From NCBI GenBank assembly GCA_964630925.1, contig CAZVZK010000079.1, forward strand, positions 1 to 49,392: a DNA stretch of 49,392 nucleotides. The letters run 5' to 3'. Both the position numbers and the translations under genes were made by a program. Shown here in pieces: positions 1 to 8,847 of this stretch. Under the pieces are notes generated by a model, which searched no databases, was not told the DNA's origin, and worked only from the letters and a program-made list of their open reading frames with translations. The stretch's first letter is position 1. Each line of letters opens with the position of its first letter. This DNA is from RGDT01 sp964630925 (GTDB taxonomy: Bacteria; Planctomycetota; Planctomycetia; Gemmatales; Gemmataceae).

Positions 1-139
1 TCGCGTCGAGCTGGGCGCCGAGCGTCGGCCGGCTGGCGGCCTGGGCCTCCCGCCACTTCCCCAAACCCTCCGCCATCCTGCGGAGCGGCGACTGCCCCGC
101 GCCATCCTGGGGCGGCCGCGTGCCGCTGCTGTCGCTCAT
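1..139 (-). CDS. Small unknown protein, 5' part (runs off the window start)
   Basis: An ATG at 139 reads leftward for 46 codons to the window edge and has GGAGG six bases upstream, a good ribosome site. The visible part is polar, with a likely amphipathic helix at about residues 18-34. It lies 84 bases after the coupling-protein gene on the same strand, so it may be the last gene of that operon. If the window is circular, the frame continues at 49392 and stops at 49280, giving an 83-residue protein whose second half has a helical stretch (LLADFLAEVGLV) and a Pro/Gly-rich tail. No family is recognised. Confidence 0.5.
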   Translation of the reverse strand, partial: MSDSSGTRPPQDGAGQSPLRRMAEGLGKWREAQAASRPTLGAQLDA

Positions 140-223
140 TCGCATCCTCCGTCGCTGATGTTGTGGGGCGATGCCCATCGTTCCGTCAGCACGCCGCACC
201 TCGGCGCGCCCGCCCGGCGATTT

Positions 224-2044
224 TCATCGACCCGCCGGGGAATCACACGCTTTCCCCGCGAACAGGGGGTCGGAGTAGTAAAAAACACGCCTGGCGATGA
301 TCGGGGGGAGGCCGCGCACGAACGCGATCACGCACTCCGGCGGCACGCGGCTCATCACCTCGGCGGGGTCGAGCAGCGCACGCTCCTTCTCGGACAGGCC
401 CCTGGAGGTGTTCGTGCTGTGGCTGCCGCCGGTGCCGTCCCCCATCGCCAGCGGGCGCGAGGTCGTCTCGCCCCGGTCCGCAGACTCGACGATGACCGTC
501 GAATTCCCCAGCATCTTGCTGACCGTCTCGGCCGTCTCGATGTCATTGACCGCCCAGAAAAAACGTGCGTCACAATTGCTTAATATTAATCCGTATTTCT
601 CGGGGAACGCCGCGACAGCCTGGGCCATGCTTTGATAGAATAAGCATAATCTAATTCCCGACGATCTTCCCAATTGCAGGCTCTGTTCAAGCGCGTCGTT
701 ATTCACGCCGAGCATGGCCGCCTCGTCCATGAGCAGCATGCACTCGGCCCCGCCGCAGCCACGGCGGATGATCATGCGGATGAGCGACGATATGGCGACG
801 CGAAGATAATTCTTCTGCGCCTTAAATTGATGCGAAGGGAGCACGAAGAACACGGCCGTGCCGGGACGCAGCAGACCCGCCGGGTCGAAGCCCCCGCGCA
901 GCGAGGCCGCCAGCCGCTCGCTGGACAGGTTCGAGGTGTGCCTGTTGACGCTCGACATGATGCTCGAAAATTCGTCCGTAGGCGGCCCGTCGCCGCGTAT
1001 GCGAAGCAGGTACAGCCCCTGCTGGCGCAGGACGCCGCCGGCCATCACCAGCGCCTGGGCGGCGTACGTGTACAGCGACTCGTCGCAGATGATCTCGCGC
1101 ACGCTGTTCAGGTTGCATTCGTCATCAGGTAAAAATCTCAACACAAACGACAAAATCGCTGAAATAACGGCGACCGAGCTGTCGGTCCAATGCGGGTCCT
1201 GCTCCTTGCCCGTCCGCTCCACGAGGTCCTCCGCGCACGCGCGGGCGTCGTCCACCACGTCGGGGCCGCCCCGCGACGCCGTCCATAGCGGGTTGAAGGG
1301 CGTCGCTGGCGTCCCGCACGCCGCCACGCCGAACGGGTCGATGAGGATGACCTTGAACCCTCTCTTTTTCAACCATGCGCCCGTCTTGGTTATTAGCTCG
1401 CCTTTCGGGTCGAAAACGATCGCGGACTGGCGGGCCGGGTCCAGCGAGAGGAGGTAGGGGATGCAGAAACTGACCCCCTTGCCGCCGCCCGTCGGACAGA
1501 CAAATAATTGATGCACATACGATTTTAGCGTTATCAACTCGCCCGCCCCGTGCGGCCTGCCCATGAGCGCGTGGAGCATGGCCGCGCAGCAATCGGCCGA
1601 CTCTCTCAGACTGCGCGTTAGCAAGCCCCACGCGGCCTGCCAGAAGGCCGCACGGCCCTCGTCGGGAGGGCGGCGCCCGATGGGCATGCCTTTCCCGTCC
1701 AGCATGCCAGCGCGTTTCAAATCATCGCGCTCGCTCCAGCGTGCGGTGCCGTGGCTGTCTCCGCTCCCTCGCCATTGGTTGAGCGTCCTCGCGGCGACGA
1801 CCACGGCGGCGGCGATGGCGAGCGGGAGGAAGGACAGCAGCAGGCCGGCCACGGCCGCGCATACGATCAGCGTCAACGCGGCCAGGAACACGCGCAGGGC
1901 CAGCCAGCCCCACGGCACGGCCGGCGTCCTGGCGGGCGTGACGGCGGGTGCGCGGGCCTTGGCCTTGTGGCCGCGCATGTAAAGGCCGGCGAGGGCCATG
2001 CAGGCCCCCGCCGCCGCCATGATGGCGAAGACTTCGTCGTTCAT
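224..2044 (-). CDS. VirD4/TraG-type type IV secretion coupling protein
   Basis: A 606-residue coupling protein: the inner-membrane ATPase that brings the relaxase-DNA complex to a type IV secretion channel. Two hydrophobic segments lie at about residues 47-85. A Walker A loop (CPTGGGKGVS) is near residue 184 and is followed by the family-typical FDPKGEL. A Walker B (CMLLMDEAAMLG) is near 440. Length is normal for the family. The start lies 6 bases after the ParB-like gene stop, so the two are probably co-transcribed. The window holds a MobF relaxase but no VirB channel genes, so this protein would have to use a channel encoded elsewhere. Codon use is patchy: short AT-rich stretches (for example 565-665, 1125-1170, 1490-1545) interrupt the GC-rich coding sequence. 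Confidence 0.93.
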   Translation of the reverse strand: MNDEVFAIMAAAGACMALAGLYMRGHKAKARAPAVTPARTPAVPWGWLALRVFLAALTLIVCAAVAGLLLSFLPLAIAAAVVVAARTLNQWRGSGDSHGTARWSERDDLKRAGMLDGKGMPIGRRPPDEGRAAFWQAAWGLLTRSLRESADCCAAMLHALMGRPHGAGELITLKSYVHQLFVCPTGGGKGVSFCIPYLLSLDPARQSAIVFDPKGELITKTGAWLKKRGFKVILIDPFGVAACGTPATPFNPLWTASRGGPDVVDDARACAEDLVERTGKEQDPHWTDSSVAVISAILSFVLRFLPDDECNLNSVREIICDESLYTYAAQALVMAGGVLRQQGLYLLRIRGDGPPTDEFSSIMSSVNRHTSNLSSERLAASLRGGFDPAGLLRPGTAVFFVLPSHQFKAQKNYLRVAISSLIRMIIRRGCGGAECMLLMDEAAMLGVNNDALEQSLQLGRSSGIRLCLFYQSMAQAVAAFPEKYGLILSNCDARFFWAVNDIETAETVSKMLGNSTVIVESADRGETTSRPLAMGDGTGGSHSTNTSRGLSEKERALLDPAEVMSRVPPECVIAFVRGLPPIIARRVFYYSDPLFAGKACDSPAGR

Positions 2045-2050
2045 GAGTGA

Positions 2051-2848
2051 TTACTTCATCAGGTCGCGGAGGGTGTCGGGCGGCAAGTTGTCCTTGGCGG
2101 CCCGCCTGGCGGCGGACAGCAGCGCGGCGGCGAACTGCTCGACGCGCTCGACCGTCGGCTCGGGGACCGTCAGCCTGCAGCCCTTGTGCTCCAGCTTGAG
2201 GGCCTTCACGCGGCCCGCCCCGCGCGGCGCCAGGAGGCCCTTCACGTAGGCCTCGACGAACCTCCGCTTGCGGCCGGCGCACCTGGCGATGGCCTCGGGC
2301 TGGCGGTCCTTGGGCAGGCGGGCGATGTAGTACGCCGACGACGGGTTGATCGACCCGTCGTCGAGCCCGCGCAGCAGGCCCTCGCTCCCGTTCGTGTAGG
2401 GGGCCAGGCTCTTCGACACGTACGACTGCTTGAGCCCGACCAGCTCGCCGATCTCGCAGACGCCGAGGCCGGACTGCTTCAGCTTGAACAGGTCGCCGGC
2501 CACGCAGGCGGCGTCGCTCTTGCGGAAGTGGAGAGAGATCACCAGGCGCCCCCTGGCGATCTCCTCCGGGGGAGGCATCGCCGGCAGGACGTAGGCGATG
2601 AACGGCACGTCCAGTTCGCGGCAGCAGTAGAGCCGCCTGTTGCCGTCCAGGCAGATGAAACGCTCGCCGTCCCTCGCCACGATGCCCGGGACCAGCTGCC
2701 CGTCGCGCATGCTCTCCAGCAGCGACGCCACCATCTCCGGCGTGATCTCGCGGTTGCCCCCGTCGGGCCTGGCCAGCCGCCAGTCGATCAGCTGCGGCTT
2801 GCCCGTGCGGATCATCTCCGCCCAGCCGACGCCCTTGCCCATGCTCAT
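2051..2848 (-). CDS. ParB/Spo0J-like nuclease-domain DNA-binding protein
   Basis: A 265-residue protein with a ParB-like architecture. Residues about 30-90 match the ParB N-terminal domain, including DGNRRLYCCREL, the counterpart of the GxRR nucleotide-binding box. A helix-turn-helix follows at about 130-155 (GVCEIGELVGLKQSYVSKSL). The Arg/Lys-rich C-terminal part has no recognised fold. A GGAGGAGGC ribosome site precedes the ATG. ParB proteins bind centromere-like sites with ParA, but here the ParA gene lies 24 kb away with its own ribbon-helix-helix partner. This copy, placed just upstream of the coupling protein, may instead be a regulator or a relaxosome accessory factor. That role is inference; the ParB-like fold is clear. 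Confidence 0.85.
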   Translation of the reverse strand: MSMGKGVGWAEMIRTGKPQLIDWRLARPDGGNREITPEMVASLLESMRDGQLVPGIVARDGERFICLDGNRRLYCCRELDVPFIAYVLPAMPPPEEIARGRLVISLHFRKSDAACVAGDLFKLKQSGLGVCEIGELVGLKQSYVSKSLAPYTNGSEGLLRGLDDGSINPSSAYYIARLPKDRQPEAIARCAGRKRRFVEAYVKGLLAPRGAGRVKALKLEHKGCRLTVPEPTVERVEQFAAALLSAARRAAKDNLPPDTLRDLMK

Positions 2849-2944
2849 GCCTCCTCCGGGGAGGGGCGGGCCACACGCCCGCCGCCGCCCGTAAGGATCT
2901 CCGCTCCGTCGGCGCGCCCGCGCGCGCCGGTTTCCCGGGGAACG

Positions 2945-3694
2945 TCAGCCCGCCCCCGCCCCGGTGGCGCGGAGGGCGGCCGGCAGCCGGCCGTTCATCG
3001 CCCTCCAGGCGTGGGCGTAGGCGCCCAAGGTCATGCCGCCCAGCACACGGCGGGCCTCCTCACGCGGCCACCCGCTGAGGTGCAGGTCGAGCAAGGCGAC
3101 GTCGAGGGGTGTGAGGACGGCGCTGTCGCGGGCGCGGGCGAGGCGTGCGGCGGGCTCCCTCCGCAGCACCTCGTCGAGGACGTCGCCGCGGGCGGGGGGC
3201 TCGAAGGCGAGCGGCACGCAGGCAGGCCGCTCGCGCCTCGTGCCGTCCTCGCGCTTCCTGCCGTTGCCGACGACCCTGCGGTGGGCGTTGACGGCCGCGT
3301 GCCTGCCCATGCAGCCGGCCATGCCGAGGCCCACCCACCGGCCCCCCCGCACGCGCCGCACGGCCTCCCGGAAGCCGTCCTGGATCAGGTCCTCCTCGTC
3401 GCACAGGGCGACCCAGCGGCGCGCCTCCGTCGCGCGGATGCCGCACGCGATGACGCGTCTGAGGTGGGCTCGGACGTCGTCGGCCCTGTCCGGCGGTAGC
3501 AGGCCGAGCAGGCAGCGGAGGATGAAGGGGTCGCACGGCTCGGCCTCCTCCGGCGGGTCGGCCAGGAGGGCGTTGAGGATCGCCTCCTCGGGGATGGGCG
3601 GCGTGCTGTTGGGGCCGGCGTCGGCGGGGCTGCCGGGCTCGGCCTGCTGCCGCTGACGGGCTTCGACGCGCGCGGACGGGGAGCGGGAGGACAT
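2945..3694 (-). CDS. Divergent sigma-70-like protein
   Basis: A 249-residue protein resembling an RNA polymerase sigma factor. The middle part (DLIQDGFREAVRRV, then the conserved Trp and AAVNAHRR) fits region 2. The C-terminal part (VLTPLDVALLDLHLSGWPREEARRVLGG) fits a region 4 helix-turn-helix. The first 50 residues are Pro/Ser/Gln-rich and low complexity. I chose the ATG at 3694 because GGAGA lies just upstream; the frame is open to 3814, but that extension looks non-coding. Region 2.4 is weakly conserved, so it could be a sigma-like DNA-binding protein rather than a working sigma factor. It lies 96 bases upstream of the ParB-like gene on the same strand and may head that operon. Confidence 0.6.
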   Translation of the reverse strand: MSSRSPSARVEARQRQQAEPGSPADAGPNSTPPIPEEAILNALLADPPEEAEPCDPFILRCLLGLLPPDRADDVRAHLRRVIACGIRATEARRWVALCDEEDLIQDGFREAVRRVRGGRWVGLGMAGCMGRHAAVNAHRRVVGNGRKREDGTRRERPACVPLAFEPPARGDVLDEVLRREPAARLARARDSAVLTPLDVALLDLHLSGWPREEARRVLGGMTLGAYAHAWRAMNGRLPAALRATGAGAG

Positions 3695-3962
3695 CGGGGC
3701 TGTCTCCGAAGTGTGTCGGTGATCTCGGGGGTGGCAGAGGCCGGAATGGGCGCGTGGCCGGGCGTGGGGAGTTTCACTTGGCCGTTGGGGCCTGGGCGGC
3801 GCCAGGCCGCTCACAACTTCTCAGGCGGTTTCGGACTGCCCGCGGGTAAGGCAGCCGTCATCATCGAGTCGCATCCCGGTAGCCGCATGGCCGCCGGGGT
3901 CGGACCGTGTGTGGGCGGTGAGTGAGGCTCGGGCGCGGGTGATCGAGGCATACGGGCCCCGG

Positions 3963-3986
3963 CCCGCCGGCCTACCGGCCGGCGGG
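3963..3986 (-). terminator. GC-rich hairpin downstream of the 4006-5061 gene
   Basis: A perfect 10-bp inverted repeat (CCCGCCGGCC / GGCCGGCGGG) with a TACC loop lies 20 bases after the stop of the leftward gene. There is no T-run, so intrinsic termination is likely but not certain. Confidence 0.5.
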
Positions 3987-4005
3987 AGATTGGCGGGGAG
4001 GTCGG

Positions 4006-5061
4006 TCAGGGCCGGCCCCGGCGGGCGGCGTCGAGGACGCCGGCGAGCACCCAGCAGGAGGGCCCGTGGGTGAGCCGGGGCGCCCGGAGGTGAGCAAGGA
4101 TATGCTGGTCGCGGCAGCCCGCGTCCTCGAGGAGGTCGGCCAGGATGGGGAGCGTGTCGAGGCAGCCCTCGTCCAGGAGGCCCTGGGCGAAGCGGGCGGC
4201 CAGGCCGTCCTGCCAGGCCAGCCACCCCGGGTCGAACACGGGCGGGGAGGTGATCGGGCGGCCGTCCGCGTCCTCCCGGCCCCTCTCGAAGTTGAAGTTT
4301 ACGGGCCGGCTGACGCCGAAGCGGCCGCGGCGGGCGATCCACTCGATCCGGCGCTGGAAGATCACGCCCAGCGCGTCGTGCTCCCCCCGCGCCAGGTAAT
4401 CGGAGAGGACGTGCCACACCGTCGCGCTGCCCTCGGCCGGGATCGGCGCCGCCGAGGACGCCTCGACGCCCGCGAGGGCCAGAGCGGCCGGAGTCACGTG
4501 GCCGAGGTAGTGATCCGCCGGGCGGACGTTGTGGGGCCAGCCGGACGCCAGCGGCATGCCCTCCCGCCCCCGCCTCCGCCGGCACGTCACCCTGGCCTGC
4601 AGCCCCAGCAACGGCCCGACGCGGTTGATCTCGTCGGCCAGGGCGGCGCCGGCGTGCCTCCCGGAGCGGTGCGCCAGGGCCCCGTCCTCCTCCATGAGCT
4701 TCTGGAGGACGGTCAGTCGGAGCATCAGGTCGGCCAGGAAGCGGCCGTGCCCCTCGCCCCACGGCCGGGTGACGTAGTGGCCCGCGGGGTCGATGACGAG
4801 GGAGCGCCGGAAGGCCGCCTCCGTGCTGGCGCCGTAGCCCGTGACGGGCCGGATCGCGGCGGCGAGGGCCGGCGGGGTGTCCCCCACCACGAGGTGAGGC
4901 GGCGCCAGCCGGCCGCCGTACAGCAGGCCGCTGTAGCCCTCCCAACGGCCGTAGAGGAAGCGGAGGGGCTCACGGAACTCCGGGTAGGACCGGCTGACGG
5001 TGAACTCCATGTAGCTCCGGCGCTCGGCCGCGTGGTCGCCGAGGATGGAATCAGACTTCAT
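4006..5061 (-). CDS. Unknown protein with a planctomycete-type C-terminal motif
   Basis: A 351-residue protein of unknown function. The ATG at 5061 is chosen because GGGGAGG lies 8-14 bases upstream; the open frame extends to 5220 without a ribosome site. The C-terminus (LPILADLLEDAGC, ILAHLRAP, GPSCWVLAGVLDAA) resembles a tail I know from many planctomycete proteins, where the last part usually reads GPHVRGCWVVDLLLG. The rest, including SYPEFREPLRFLYGRWEGYSG near the start and a basic patch near the centre, gives no recognisable domain. No signal peptide or membrane helix is seen. An inverted repeat at 5080-5100 sits just upstream of the ribosome site and could be an operator. Confidence 0.75.
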   Translation of the reverse strand: MKSDSILGDHAAERRSYMEFTVSRSYPEFREPLRFLYGRWEGYSGLLYGGRLAPPHLVVGDTPPALAAAIRPVTGYGASTEAAFRRSLVIDPAGHYVTRPWGEGHGRFLADLMLRLTVLQKLMEEDGALAHRSGRHAGAALADEINRVGPLLGLQARVTCRRRRGREGMPLASGWPHNVRPADHYLGHVTPAALALAGVEASSAAPIPAEGSATVWHVLSDYLARGEHDALGVIFQRRIEWIARRGRFGVSRPVNFNFERGREDADGRPITSPPVFDPGWLAWQDGLAARFAQGLLDEGCLDTLPILADLLEDAGCRDQHILAHLRAPRLTHGPSCWVLAGVLDAARRGRP

Positions 5062-5079
5062 AGGACGTGACCTCCCCTG

Positions 5080-5100
5080 CGGGCACGCATATCGTGCCCG
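5080..5100. repeat. Palindrome CGGGCACG-N5-CGTGCCCG, copy 1
   Basis: Perfect 8-bp arms around a CATAT loop, lying 19 bases upstream of the 4006-5061 gene start. A second copy with identical arms and a CCCAT loop lies at 11318-11338, upstream of the DUF1559 gene. Either a shared operator or a dispersed palindromic element. Confidence 0.65.
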
Positions 5101-5171
5101 TCGCGTTCTCCATTCTGGTGTGGCTGGCCGGGCCGCTGCCCGCAAGAGTGTCGCGGCAAGGGCGGGAACGT

Positions 5172-5201
5172 GACAGGCCCGTCCTGATGGACGGGCCTGT
5201 C
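5172..5201 (-). terminator. Strong hairpin downstream of the CHAT gene
   Basis: A perfect 13-bp stem (core ACAGGCCCGTCC / GGACGGGCCTGT) with a TGAT loop begins 23 bases after the stop of the leftward CHAT gene. It probably ends the sigma-membrane protein-CHAT operon. Confidence 0.65.
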
Positions 5202-5223
5202 GAGATGTCAGGGCCGGCATACA

Positions 5224-8109
5224 TCATCGCGTGCGGGAGGTGCGGGATCGCCGAACGAGCCAGGCGCCCGCCAACCCCACGGCCAGTGTGACCAGAGCGG
5301 CCAGGGCGGTACGGCCGAACGTCAGCCACCCGGCTGCGCCCCGATCCACCACTGGCGGCGAGTCGGGTGGGGGGGCCTCGGCCCCGCCGGCGTCGCCCGA
5401 CACCACCCAGCCGGCCCAGTGGCGTGGGTGGCTGTTCTGGCCGCCCTGGTCCCTGTGCTTGATCTGCGCCTCCCGGAGCGCCCAGGCCGCCCCCGGCCGG
5501 CCCTCCCCCCAGAGCGAATCGAGGAACCCGTCCCCCAGCCGCGTCGCGTGCTCCGACGACTCGGACCACAGGCTCCCGGCCACGGTCCGGACCCCGGCGA
5601 GGTGGGCGGCCCGGATGTAACTCATCGACCCCTCCCCCGCCTCGGCCGCCCCCTCGGCGAACTGGCAGCCGCAGAGCAGGAGCAGCGAGACCGGTGAGAG
5701 GTCCAGAGAGGCGAATTCCAGCCCGGACAGGGAAGCCCCCCCAGGGTGCGGCTCCTCGTTCGCGCCCGCGAAAAAGAGCCGCACTCCGAGCAGGCCGTCG
5801 AGTCCCGAAGGCAGGAGGCCCGAGATGCGGTGGGCGAGGCCGGCCGCGCCCTCCGGGGCCGACTCGGCGCTGCCGTGGGCCGCGAGTGAGATCACACGGG
5901 GGCCCTTCTGCGCCTGGTCCAGGAACGCCCGGCGCGAGGCCCCCTTCTTGGAGAGCAGGGCCACGTCCTCGCCGGGGTGGGACCGCCGGAACCGCTGAGC
6001 GACCCCCTCCCCGAAGGACAGCGTGTGGCTCAGGTCGTCGAGGCCGCCCGGGCCGCGCGCCGCGCCGTACCCCACCCCGGCCATCACGAGCGCCCCCCGC
6101 CCGGCCGGGGCCGGTGGGGCCGAGAGGCCCGCCCACGCCTCGCGCCCGGAGACGGCGTAAGAGACCGCCACGCCGTCGTCGATGAGGTAGGTGCGCGGCC
6201 CCTGTCCGGGCAGGGCGGACAGGGGGAAGCGGTGCAGCGGGCCGTCGGGGCACGCGACGATCCGCCGGGAGTTGGCCAAGGCTGGCCCGAGCGGCGCCCA
6301 CACGACGTCGGCGATCCGCCGCGCCTCGGCGTTGAGGAGCGCCGGCCAGTCGCCCGCCTCCCGCGCGGTGAGTAGCCGCCGCCAGGATGTGACGTGACGG
6401 GCCAGGACCGCCTGCGTGCCGGGGAGGCGCACGCAGGCCACGGGGGCGCCCTTGCGCAGGACGAACGCGACGAGGGCCTCCTCGGCCTCCCACACGCCGG
6501 GGCGGGGCCGCCCGGCGGCGACGCTGATGCAGGACACGTAATCGACGACCGCCGCCCCCTCGGGCAACGCGGCCGCGATGCCCTCCGGCGTTACGGTCCC
6601 CTCACCGGCGGCCTCGCGCTCTAGCCGCTTCGCGAGCGCCCGTTCCGCGCGGGCCAGGTCGTCCCGCGCCGCCCTGAGCCGCACCGCCGCCTCGCCGCCA
6701 GCGGCCTCCGAGGCGGCCCAGAATGCGACGTCCTGGCAGGCGGCGAAGTGCTGCCGCAGCAGCGGGCGCAGCTCCGGGCGGGACCTGGCGGCTAGCGCGA
6801 GCGGGTGGCGGTAGGCGGTCCTGCCCTTCCACGCGAGCACGCGGCGGTACACCGAGCCGGGGGAGGCGCCAGTCCGCAGCGCCGCGTGAAGCCATAGCGC
6901 GACCGTGATTCGGTGCCGCCCGATGAACAGCAGCCGCTCCCGGTCGCCGATGTGCGGCGCCGCCCGCGTCAGGGCCTCTTCCGCCAGATCCAGGCCACGC
7001 CCTAGCTCCTCCGCCGCCTCGCGGTCCTTCCCCAAGGCGAGCAGGGCGGCGCCGAGCGAGCCCAGGGCGGAGGCGCGTCGGGTCGGATCGACGCCGAGCC
7101 TGAGGTACGCTGAACAGGCCGCCCGCGCGTGCCGCTCTGCCGCCGCGCCGTCCCCGGACTGCAGTGCCGCGGCCGCGACGCCGTGATCGGCCGACGCCAG
7201 CGGGTCGAGGGCCGCGGGATGACTCCCGGCCAGCTTGGCGAGCAGCCCGCGCGCGCGCAGCATCGCATCAAGCGCCTCCCCGGCCTCCCCCCGTTGAAGC
7301 AACAGCTTGCCCTCCGCGAAGAGGATGAGCCCTTGCTCGATCTCGCAGGGCATCCCCGCCCCGGCAGCGCCCCCCGCTTCAGAGGCGGCCCGGGCATCGT
7401 CGATGAGGCGGCCCGCCCGGCCCAGCACGTCGGCCCCCTCCCGGAGGTTGAGCAGGAGGAGGGTCTCGGCCAGCAGGCGCATGGCGCGGAGGCGGAGCAG
7501 GCCGTCATCCCCGGCGAGCTCGCAGGCACGCTCCAGGCGGCGCCGCGCCTGCCGGTAATCCCCGAGGGCCATCCAGGAGCGGCCGAGGTCCAGGTGGACC
7601 TTGGCCGCCGCAGGCGAGCCAGCCAGGCCTGCCGCAGACAGGGCAGCCTCAGCCTCCTCCGCGAGGTCCAGCATCTCGGCGAGGCCGCCCAGGGCCCGGT
7701 GCTGGCCGGCGAGGCCGATGAGGCAGTCGGCACACCGCCTGGCGTCCGGCGCTGAGCGGGGCGAGGCCGCCAGCGCGAGCCGGGCGACGCGGCAGCCCTC
7801 GCCGAGTTGCGTGAGGGCGGCGGGGCCGTCGCCTTCCAGGGCGAGGCACTCGCCGACGTTCAGGTGGAGGGCCGCGGTCTGGCGGTGGGGCCGGTCCGAG
7901 TGGAGGGCCCTGACGAGGGGGAGGGCCTTCTCGAAGGCCCGGCGTGCCTCGACGACGCGGCCTGCGACGAAGGACCTCACCCCCTGAGAGGCGAGCACGT
8001 TCGCCTCCCGCTCAAGGGAGGGCCGTCCAGGGGCTGGAGGGGCGGCGGGCCAGGCTACGGCCGCCAGGGCGAGCCAGGACAGCAGGGCGGGGGCAGTGTC
8101 GTTTCGCAC
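5224..8109 (-). CDS. TPR-CHAT protein (caspase-like protease family), membrane-anchored
   Basis: A 961-residue protein with TPR-like helical repeats in its first half and a C-terminal CHAT domain, a caspase-fold protease family. The catalytic His is in SLAAHGSAES (about residue 744) and the Cys in LLLLCGCQFAEG (about 812). The following GEGSMSYIRAAHLAGVRTVAGSLW and HWAGWVVSGD are typical of CHAT. I chose the GTG at 8109 (AGGAG five bases upstream) over the ATG at 8136. The protein then starts with a short signal-like segment (PALLSWLALAAVAW) and ends with a transmembrane helix (about 930-950) and an Arg-rich tail. That topology would put the protease domain outside the cytoplasm. It is the last gene of an operon with an ECF sigma factor and a membrane protein. 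Confidence 0.9.
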   Translation of the reverse strand: MRNDTAPALLSWLALAAVAWPAAPPAPGRPSLEREANVLASQGVRSFVAGRVVEARRAFEKALPLVRALHSDRPHRQTAALHLNVGECLALEGDGPAALTQLGEGCRVARLALAASPRSAPDARRCADCLIGLAGQHRALGGLAEMLDLAEEAEAALSAAGLAGSPAAAKVHLDLGRSWMALGDYRQARRRLERACELAGDDGLLRLRAMRLLAETLLLLNLREGADVLGRAGRLIDDARAASEAGGAAGAGMPCEIEQGLILFAEGKLLLQRGEAGEALDAMLRARGLLAKLAGSHPAALDPLASADHGVAAAALQSGDGAAAERHARAACSAYLRLGVDPTRRASALGSLGAALLALGKDREAAEELGRGLDLAEEALTRAAPHIGDRERLLFIGRHRITVALWLHAALRTGASPGSVYRRVLAWKGRTAYRHPLALAARSRPELRPLLRQHFAACQDVAFWAASEAAGGEAAVRLRAARDDLARAERALAKRLEREAAGEGTVTPEGIAAALPEGAAVVDYVSCISVAAGRPRPGVWEAEEALVAFVLRKGAPVACVRLPGTQAVLARHVTSWRRLLTAREAGDWPALLNAEARRIADVVWAPLGPALANSRRIVACPDGPLHRFPLSALPGQGPRTYLIDDGVAVSYAVSGREAWAGLSAPPAPAGRGALVMAGVGYGAARGPGGLDDLSHTLSFGEGVAQRFRRSHPGEDVALLSKKGASRRAFLDQAQKGPRVISLAAHGSAESAPEGAAGLAHRISGLLPSGLDGLLGVRLFFAGANEEPHPGGASLSGLEFASLDLSPVSLLLLCGCQFAEGAAEAGEGSMSYIRAAHLAGVRTVAGSLWSESSEHATRLGDGFLDSLWGEGRPGAAWALREAQIKHRDQGGQNSHPRHWAGWVVSGDAGGAEAPPPDSPPVVDRGAAGWLTFGRTALAALVTLAVGLAGAWLVRRSRTSRTR

Positions 8110-8142
8110 GGGGACTCCTGGGTTCTGGGTTAACATGCCGGC

Positions 8143-8847
8143 TCAAGGCGCGTCGGACCGCGGCGGCGGGCCGCCGAACGCGATAAGGCGTTTTCCCAGG
8201 CCGGCGGACAGGGTGCGGCGGACGGCGTCCGGGCCATCGGGTGGCTCGGCGCCGTCCGGGTTGAGGAGCGAGACGATGATCCGGGCGGCCGGCAGGTCCG
8301 TGACGCATACGAGCCAGTCGGGCCGCGCATCCAGGGGGAAGAGGGTGCCCAGGGGTATGTCGGCCCCCGAGGAGTCGATCAGCTTCTGGGCGGAGTCCTT
8401 CGGCGTGGCAGCCCAGCCGCCCCCAGGTGACCGAGAGAGGATGTGGACGTAGCCCTTGCCGGGGAAGGCCACCGTTAGGGCCCAGCACCCCTCGGCCTTG
8501 CCGTGGCCCATGATCGCCGTGGAACGCCGCGCCCCCAGGCGGGCCTCCGGCACGGCGGACGGGCCGCGCGGCCAGAGCAGCAGAGCCGCGCCCAGGCCCG
8601 CGGCCACGAGTAAACCGGCCGCAATTGCCCAACGGGCCCTGGAAACGGGCCGCCGCACGGCGGGAACTGCCGTGCCGAGAGTTGACTGCTCCTCCCGGAG
8701 GATCTTCAAGCACCGCTCGGCGATGGCTTCCGCCCGTTGTTCGATGTCGGGGCCCGCCATCTCGCGATGCATGCGCAGAAGGAAGTCGCGGTCAGGGATA
8801 TCCTCGGGCTCGTCACGCGGGTCAAATTCAATGATACTCATAGTCAT
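8143..8847 (-). CDS. Single-pass membrane protein between sigma factor and CHAT gene
   Basis: A 234-residue protein with an acidic, cytoplasmic-looking N-terminus of about 75 residues (FDPRDEPEDIPDRDFLLRMHREM), one membrane helix (WAIAAGLLVAAGLGAALLLW) and an outer domain of about 130 residues. Its ATG at 8847 overlaps the TGA of the sigma gene as ATGA. A second in-frame ATG at 8841 is better spaced from AGGAG, so either may be used. The layout suits an anti-sigma factor or membrane sensor tied to the neighbouring sigma factor, but no zinc-finger HxxxCxxC motif is present. Function is inferred from position only. Confidence 0.8.
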   Translation of the reverse strand: MTMSIIEFDPRDEPEDIPDRDFLLRMHREMAGPDIEQRAEAIAERCLKILREEQSTLGTAVPAVRRPVSRARWAIAAGLLVAAGLGAALLLWPRGPSAVPEARLGARRSTAIMGHGKAEGCWALTVAFPGKGYVHILSRSPGGGWAATPKDSAQKLIDSSGADIPLGTLFPLDARPDWLVCVTDLPAARIIVSLLNPDGAEPPDGPDAVRRTLSAGLGKRLIAFGGPPPRSDAP

